A stretch of 60,000 nucleotides of DNA. Origin: Phoronis australis. Taxonomy: Eukaryota; Phoronida; Phoronidae. The position numbers and the translations under genes were made by a program. Under the pieces are notes generated by a model, which worked only from the letters and a program-made list of their open reading frames with translations, ran no database searches and was not told the origin of the DNA. Location of the stretch: contig NMRA01000068.1 of the NCBI GenBank assembly GCA_002633005.1, positions 949,092 to 1,009,091 on the forward strand, written 5' to 3'. Positions 13,001 to 22,000 of this stretch are shown here, piece after piece; within the stretch, counting starts at the first letter, position 1, and every line of letters starts with the position of its first letter.

Positions 13001-16000
13001 TAACGCCAACAATTTTTGTGGTATTAGAAACTTTCAGAAATAAAGCCAGTATTTATTTCTTGCCGATGCTATGCTGCCCGTTTCATGAATAGATAGCTCC
13101 TGAAGACTAATCTTCGATGACAGGTACTTGTCAGTAGCGCGCGCTTCGTGGCCATGTGCTTTTAACTGAACAAAGGTCAAGTTTTTATTAGTCTCCGATT
13201 CGCGCTTGTGTTCTTTTTGAAGCATGGTGAAGAGTAAAGTCACAACTAAATACCGACATAGCGGCGAAGCTCATGGTCTACAAATTCTGATCACATTTGA
13301 TTTAGGCCAAAACCGAAACGTTGGATTGGATAGATATGTCGTTATTTACTTACACGCTAAGCTTAAAGTTCCACAAATTCTGAACACAATGATTTTTTTC
13401 AGGACTGTGGGTTCTTACTGATAAATTGAAGACATTAATATAGAATTTTAGAACTGTAGGTAAGCATTTTTCGCATGTACACAGTCTTCATGGACTGGGA
13501 GCTTATTTTAGCGAAGTCTGAAAACGCGTGGGGGAGGGCGCTTATAGGGGCATGGGTGCTTATTAGGGCGAAAACGGTAGCATCAATTCATGATCAAAAA
13601 CCGTTTTCTAACTTCACTTCCTTAAGCGTAAAGTATTTCTTCTCTGTAACCCAAAGCATTAGATCTTTATCTTTGCAACTCAAATCGGGGGAAAATGTAT
13701 TGAACAAAAATGACTTACTTCAGGGAGTTTATCTCAAGCACAATATTATCTGACGAGATATTCTCGTGAACAGCTCTGTCCAGTGTGTCCAGTACTTCTT
13801 CATAAAATACTGCAATGAAAAGAAAAAGATTCATTTAGCATGTGCATGGAGTTCAACTTCGTATTATGTTGTCTTACTTACCAGGGGGTCATGTTCCAAG
13901 AGTGTCAGTTTACATTTACTAGATGATAGACAACTGACAACAGATGACAAACACTGTCAATGAATGGACGCAGCAGATAATACCATAATGCAGTCAGTCC
14001 AAGGACAGGCTTATAAAACATACGTAGAAAAAGGCAATTGCCACTTTGTTTGCAACATGTCCTCATCCATCATCACTGCCTAAAAGTCGTAGTTGTCTGT
14101 TGTTAGCTTCATATAGATACCCATACTAAATTTAATAAAGCTTCTGCAGTGGGTTCAGGAGATACACCTATGGGCGCAAAACAAAACAAAACTACCACTA
14201 GGAGGAGCCACAGTAGTCGAAGAAGTCAGAAAATCATCATGAGCAGTCCTCTTCATAATAACAACATGCAATTTTCACAATCATCTTTAGAGCTATTTGG
14301 TTGATAGAAGGGTGGACACCAACAAACATTCTCCAAAACAGTAAAAATGGCCACTAGGTGGCGCAAACTACATCGAATCCATCCGTAAACAGGAGAAGAG
14401 CGTTATCTCACTAATAGATGCCTATATGCCAAATTTAATGAAAATCTGGAGAACCTTAGAAGATACGGAGGCAAACGTAAAAAAATAAAATTCCCACTAG
14501 AGGGCACATGGATAGTCAGATCCGTCCGAAAGTCATCATCCATTCTCAACGTCATATAAATATACTTGCTTAATTTAGTAAAGATCCTGTATTACTAAAC
14601 GGTTTAGGAGATACAGCCATGGGTGCAAAAAACAAAACTGCCACTAAGAGGCGCCACAGCAAAGTCAGAAAATCATCATCAGCCATCCTCTTCATAGTAA
14701 TAGCATATATAATTCTAATTTTCACAATCATCCTGAGAGCGGTTTGGTTGATAGAGGGGTGGACTCAAAAACAGACTAAAAACAGTAGAAATGGCCACTA
14801 GGTGGCGCAAACTATGTCATATCCGTCTGAAAACGGGAGGATAGCGTCATTTCACTAATAGATGGTTATATGCTAAATTTTATGAAAATACATTGAGGAC
14901 CTTTGAAGATACAGAGGTAAATGCATAAAAACTAAAATTGCCACTAAGGGACACAGCAGTAGTTGGATCCATCCGAAAGTTCGCTCATGCCGTCCATCCA
15001 TAACATATGTGCAAAATTTCATGAACAATATATTACGTCAAACGGTTTTGGAGATAGAGCAGCGGATGCCAGATGGATGCCGCCTGGACAGAAGGACGGA
15101 TGGAGATGACGGCATAATGCGTCCAAATATAAAAATGTAGGTGCATAAAAACCGTTCCAGTGATACCAAACACCCATGTGCCAAATTTCACCAAAAATCC
15201 GACCAGCGGTTTTGAGATATCAAGTGGACACCCGGACAACCTAACAACAATACAATCGAATGCCCAGATACAGTGACTACAATATGCCACCACATAAGAA
15301 ATGTGGGCACATAAAAATCCACCATGACACATAATTCATAAAATCATGACCCTCACATTGTGTGTCATCCATTTCCGGACTCATGGCGCGGTCGTCTTCT
15401 TCTTCGTCACTTTCTACATCTGACGAATCACCATCACTCTCTACTTCTCCACCATCAGAAAGAATTGACAATCCCCAAAGGTCATTTGTAATGCTGACCA
15501 CACTCTCTATGTCGCTGTCAGGTGTGGGACAATAGATGGCAGCGTGGCCTGCGGAGCCAATCAAGTCAGGATCAGCAACATCAGCACTTTCCAGGCCTTC
15601 AATTTCGCTCGCGTCCTTGGGAGACAAGAGAACTGTGCTGGAGGGGAGGGTAACATCTGGGCCGACAGTCACCTAGAATGGGTGTAGTAACAAAACACTG
15701 AATTATCAAAAACCTTGTTAAAACTGTTATATCAACCTATATTCCATAAAAGAAATTACAACTTTTAATTTAAATCAATCACTGCTAGTAAACAGATGAG
15801 AAATGATTCGTAGAATCGGAAAGAACTACCAGTTCTTTATTGCTCAAGACCAAGCTCAAAGCCAAAAGTGAGACCGTGTGACAACTTCAAAAGTCAACTT
15901 TCTGAGCCCAAGTTCGTGCAATAATGAACTGTCAGTTCTTCCTAAACCCAGAAATCATCTCTAATCTGAGTAAGGAAAAAGTTGAGAGCAATTTTATAAT

Positions 16001-19000
16001 TTTGTCTACATAAAAAGTTATACATTTTTTAAAGCACGGTGGGCTTATAGCAGGGATCATTTCCACATATAGATATCACATAATGTTATAGACAACCTCA
16101 AAATCTGAAAGTAAAAAATATTGTCTCAGTTTAAAAACAGTCTTGCACATGTTCGTAATAGAAACAAACAAATCTGTTACAATAGTTGGATTGAAGAAGC
16201 TCCTACCTCATATGACAGAACACATCCGGCCTCAAGTGTTACTCCACGTTTCACAGTACAGCCATTACAGACCAGAGAAGAGTTTATTACACAATCATCC
16301 TCAATAACAACATCATCCCAAATGTAAACTCCAGTCAGGCAAACATTTTGACCTGAAAACAAATAGTAACATGGTCAGCTTTGTACTTGTCCAGAATGAA
16401 CAACATTTTGTTAGCTTGAAATTGTTGGACTAATACGGAGGATAAAAATTAAAGGGCTGTGTTTTGTAAGCGATTCATCAGTCAGGGTACACCTGCCCAA
16501 TTCAGTAAGATCCTGCATGGGGTTTAGGAGATACAGCTGCAGATGCTGAATGACCAGACAGAGATGACAGCAATATGCATTCACATATAAATATGAGAGT
16601 ACATAAAAATAAAATCGCCTCCAAAGCAGTCGTCAAATCTGTTCAAAAATCAATGACAGCCAAGCTCTCCTCACTAGACACAATAATCCTTCTCTGCACT
16701 TGGAAGCTATGGATACAAGCGCAAAAAAATAACTGCCACTAGGGGACATAGGAATAGTGAAATTAATTGAAAATTTGACATCAAACATACATGCACTTGT
16801 CAATAGAAACATATCCCTCAAATTTCATGAATGTTCTTTAGTGCAAATCATTTGGCAGCCCATCAAACCATCTGCCATCAATTATCAAGACAAATATAGA
16901 AGCAGGTGCAAAGACAACTGCCAACAGGGAGCACCAAAGCAGGCAGATCCACACAAAAATCATCACCATCAAATGAATGTTCTTGTCAATAGGATCACAT
17001 ATGCTAAATTTAGTGCAATTCTTCCAACAGCTTCATAGATACTGCAGCGGACAAATACTTAAAATAACTACCACTAGGGGGTATGGCCGAAACATTGGAT
17101 TTGGTTGTGTCAATCTTCATGAGTGCACTGCTTATGATTAGACTCCTGCTACTATTGTGGCCACAAAGCAATTCTTTCTCTTATAAAGAAACATATTTGC
17201 CAAACTTCATGAAGACCCATCAAAGAAAATGGTAGATAACGAACCAGATACTAAGGAAACTAAAATGCCACTAAAGAACACCATTAGTCCAATTTAACAG
17301 CTAAATTTCATGATTATCCTTCAAATGGTGTGGCATATAGAGAGGTGGACTGACTGGTATAAGGTAACGTAGCAAGTGTCAGAACCATCCAAAAATGGTC
17401 GTTCTCTGCTCATGTCCTGGATAAAAACAAGTTTGCCAAATGGTAGATATTGAGCCAGATACAAAAAAAAAACAATTGGGGCCCAGCTGTAGTTGGATTT
17501 GTCCGAAAATCACTGTCAACAATTGTCTCCTTCATAAGAACACACCTGCCAAATTTCTTGACGTTCCTAGAGACAGTTTCAAAACCACCACTGCAGGCAG
17601 TCTGGCACACGTTGTACTAGACGTGCGCAGGCTGATCAGGTGGCCCCATTGCACTGATCACCTGGAATCCTTTTTATGCTTATTTATTAAAATTAAGCTG
17701 AGGAGCTACAGACCTGACTCAATGGTTTAGCAGAGTGCACCAGAGTGACTCGAACCCACTAGGCCACATAGCCTTTTCTTGGAAACACCACTGCAGACAC
17801 TGGACAAACTTTTGAATGTTAAATTAACAGATTCCTCAATTTTTCATAACTCAGGATTCAAGATTCAAAAACATAATACAAGAAAATTAAAAATTGAAGG
17901 TACATAGCACCCCTCAGAAATTCTGTGCAAGGTTGCCCAGTCATGATACTAGACAGAGCTGCAGATGCACTTGAATGACTTCTCAATGTCAAGCGACTAA
18001 GAAATCTGATTTGACTGTAAACCTTACGTCCTTATTGAGAACCAATCAGATGTCTTAGTGCTCAAATAAAATCAAGTGCAGCCATAGTAGAACCACTGGA
18101 TTGAAGGACTTTTGTCATAAAGAATGAACTTTGAACTTGCCTAAAATATTTGACAAATGAAAAACAACAAACACCACACCTTCTAAGGGGTATAACAAAT
18201 GGACCTACCAATTTTACAGTTACGGCCGATAACACTGTGAGAGACCATCGATGCTTTCCCAATACAACTTCCACTACCCACTATGACATTTTCCAATAAT
18301 TTACATTCCCTGGAAACAGAAGAGAGCAAAAATTTCATGTCTGCTTTGTATAACAGAAACACGACTGTACTTTTTGTTTGACAGCATACTACAGACAAAA
18401 ATTGCAATTGAACAGATATAATGTAATTTCAATCTGGCAGTTATATCAACTACCTGCATTACCTGGCCAAAGTCACATCTTCACCCAAGTACACATTGTG
18501 TCGGCCATATGTGTATTTACAACTGGTTGAAGCACACAAGTCGGGCACTATGGGATACGTCCAGCGGCAGATGACATCCTTGCTGAAAATTTACTAGTCC
18601 ATAAGACTTGTGTAGCGTAATGAAGCAATTATCAAGTTTTAGAAATCCAATAATATGCATAAAAATATGATAGCTATACAATGTGAGATTTGATTTAATT
18701 TAAAAGTGACAAGGTTTGTATGATTTACTAAAAAAATGACAAGGTTTGTTTCCAATGAGACTCCAGAAAGACGCAACTCATTGGCAGGATAACCAAATAA
18801 GAAACAACTATAATCTCTATGGTAACAGTAACACATGGCAACAAACAGACTTAAAAGTAATATACCAATTACAGCTCATTTAGATTTTATTACAAGTATG
18901 TTACAACAATTCAATAAATAAATGTAAAATAATTATTTGTCGTGTGTTCAAAGAAGTTTTTAACATTCTTGGATCAATGTTTGACTTCATACAAATTTAA

Positions 19001-22000
19001 TTTTAATTCCATGCTAAAAGTAGGAATTGATGATACATATTAAATACTTCCAAAGAAATAGCAAATTAGGAAACTTCAACCCACCTGACTGCATCATACA
19101 TGTGTAAGTTAGAAACTCTAGCACCATAGCCACCTTCTAATACATGGGCATGTATAGTATTGCCCAGGATCTAGATGAATATAAAACATAACAACACTAT
19201 GTTAGAAAAGGTTGATGAATATTAGACATCCAGTCGATAAATATCAGAAGTGAAAACTTAAAACTAATACTGGACTTAATTTCAACTGAGTGACGTTGCA
19301 TCATCTTTGCAAGTACTTTCACAAGCAGGCGTCCTCTTTTCATAAGGAACATACATGCCAATTTCCACAACCATCCTTAGAGCAGTTTGGATGATAGAGC
19401 TGTAGACGCCAAAAGACTCGAAAACAGTAAAAATGGCCACTAGATGATGCAAAATACCTCGAATCAATCCCAAAAGTAAAGGATAGCGTGTCTCGGAAGT
19501 TCAACACAAGTCCAGGCTTCACAGCACTGGTTAGAACATAGAACAGGCATTACGTCACACATTTTGTTTCAGTAGACTTGAGAATGTACGGTCAAGATTA
19601 ATGAAGCGATTAACTTGAACCAGTCTTCAGTCTAATGTCATACTGAAACAAGGGGGTGGGCGATTATCCAAGCAGTGGGCGCTTAATTAAACCGTAAATT
19701 GGCAAGAGTCAGGGGTGAGCGATTACCCAAGCAGCGGCTGCTAACGTCCACATTTTAGCCGAACTGGGCAATTGCGCTGGGTTTTCTTTCCAGCATAAGC
19801 AGAAGTCGGAGCCTGAGACAAAGCTGTGAACAAAACCACAGGTTTAAGCTCCAGTTCTGTTAGTAGTAACTTGGGAATGGGCGATAACATGTCGAGAAAC
19901 TGAAATTTGTGTAAAATGGGGGATGGGCGATTACCCAAACAGTGGGCGCTTACAAAAAAATTTGGCAAAAGTTGGGGGTGGGCGATTACCCAGGCATAAG
20001 CATTAACCCACGAGTTTATGGCAATAGGATTGATACCTCTTCATTAACAAGTATTCCACGAACAAAATCATCTCTCGTCTGGTAGTCGAAGTTGTCGGTG
20101 AAGAGTTGGGTAACCTGGGGTGAGCACACACTGATGTGGCTGTCCACAAGATCGAAACGAAGGTCAACGCTAGAATGCTCTCGGAAAATTTCCTGTAACA
20201 GAAGAAAAAATTCAATATGCATTATGTGTTTCAAATTCCTAAACATTTTTAAATTTTAGTTTTTTACACGAACCATTAAATGACAAAACAGTTTACAAGA
20301 CTGAGGTTCCCGTGAAAAAATACCGTAAAAGTCACTGGGGTCCCACATTTTGTTCACTGAGTAACAGGCATCAACTTGGTTCTCCAATTACAGGACACCT
20401 ATAAGTAAGTCATTATTTATGTCAAAAATATCTAGCTTAGTGTTCTCGTCATTCAGAGTTAAAATATGGGAACTTTGGATGATCATTGAACATTGAAGCA
20501 ATAAATTCAACAACCCCTATTTCAGTATCAAAATGGAAAGCATTACTTTCATAATACAATTAAATTACGTAAACTATATAAGTGCAGTATTTCTTGGAAG
20601 TTGCATTCTCTGCTACTTACCATAAAGAGATCAATTCACACTAAACACTAACTAAAGAGTTTCTGATATTGAAAGTTTCCATAAAAAAAGCTTACAATAG
20701 GGAACTCAAACTTCTTCTTAGTGCCAATCTTTTGATATTGCAGCACTCGACCGTGAGTTTGGTCTAACGCAACCACCAGCTCTTCCTCTCGACACCGCGA
20801 CCTATGGCCAGGTGGCGCTCGCCTCATTACCATGGTCATGATGGATGACTTGACAGTCTGTCGCAACGTTCTGGAAGTGTGGATGTGCAGGATGTCAGTG
20901 TTTGATTTTAAGAGGAAAAAAGTGATGGTTGCTTCAACCATTTCCAGAGGACCCCCTTGATATAAAACAAGAAATTAAACTGCCAGTTGAAAGTAATAAA
21001 ATTTAGTTATCACTTATCTTTCAAAATGGCAATACCTCATTTAGCCTAATCGTTATAACATTTATTAATAATCAGGGTTACTCCAGCATTTTGGACATTT
21101 TGGCAAAAACAGGGCAAGCCTAAGGTAGCATTGAACAGTTAGGCTGTAGCCATGGGGCATTTTCTAGTCCCTAGAATTTAAATACAGGGGGTGTGTCAGG
21201 TTTGGCACAAGGCTGAAGGAATATGTTGAAAACAGTTGCCAGGACACTGATTTGCTTGACCGTGAGAAAAGTCAATTTTTTTAGCCGTGACCTACTTTTG
21301 ATGCAAAATGGTGGCAGCAGTTTGCTTTCAACCTTAGTCGCCTGCTGCCTGAGAAACCAGGCATGATTTCAGGTGGCTGTCAAACACATCAAAATTGCCA
21401 AAAAAGTAGTTAGTAAGGGGCGTAGTACAAACACATTTTTAGAATTTATAGAGAACGTTCATTCTGAATCTGTAGTCAGATTTTTCCTAGCACATGCAAG
21501 GAAGTGGTAAATTTGGTGAGAAAACTGTCAAATTTGGCATTTTTGTGCAAGGATCTTCTTGGTGTGAATTAATCGATTAAAAATTTATAACACAATTAAG
21601 TTTCAATCATCATGAGTACAGCTTTTGAGTTGGGAATGCTAAAGAACTTTTTTTCAGATGTAAGGTAAGGACTCGTCTCCACTTGGGTGTGCGTCGGGTG
21701 CCATTTTTGGAAAAATCAAATAAGATTTGTTATTATTTAATTTTCCTTATCATCAACTGCAAAATGACAATGTTTCTACAGATATTTTTTACACCAGTAG
21801 TGAACAATTCCCAGCAATCACATGCTAACTACCAGAAATATCCAAATTAGATAAAAAAGTTCAGCTAGATGGTGCAAAAAGACTAGCGAAGTTATGAACT
21901 TCCAAATGGTTTCCAGAAGTATCTTATTCATTATTAATCAATTAACAAACCATGTCGCCCTGTTCAGCTGGCTAAAAGTCTTATAATAGTTATGAGCATG

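Larger units (their letters stand above)
10393..13718 (-). other. EIF2B5 intron 11 filled by two mobile elements
   Basis: The intron holds the Helentron-like copy (10579-11681) and a terminal-inverted-repeat DNA element (12133-13579). The remaining roughly 450 bp between them shows nothing recognisable. Confidence 0.7.
14040..15325 (-). repeat. Composite Helentron-like repeat with CTCF-core-like motifs
   Basis: At least two head-to-tail blocks share AGGAGATACA, AAATTTAATGAAAAT, CATCATC and GACGG(A) tail segments. Tails resembling the subterminal repeat occur at about 15108-15150 and 15285-15325 (GTGGGCACATAAAAAT). CTCF-core-like matches: CCACTAGGTGGCGC at 14351-14364 and 14795-14808 (no mismatch), CCACTAGAGGGCAC at 14494-14507 (no mismatch), with weaker ones at 14195, 14641 and 14941. 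Confidence 0.65.
13810..15356 (-). other. EIF2B5 intron 10, mostly Helentron-like repeat arrays
   Basis: Nearly the whole intron from about 14040 to 15325 consists of tandemly arranged units of the same family as 10579-11681 (see next entry). Confidence 0.65.
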
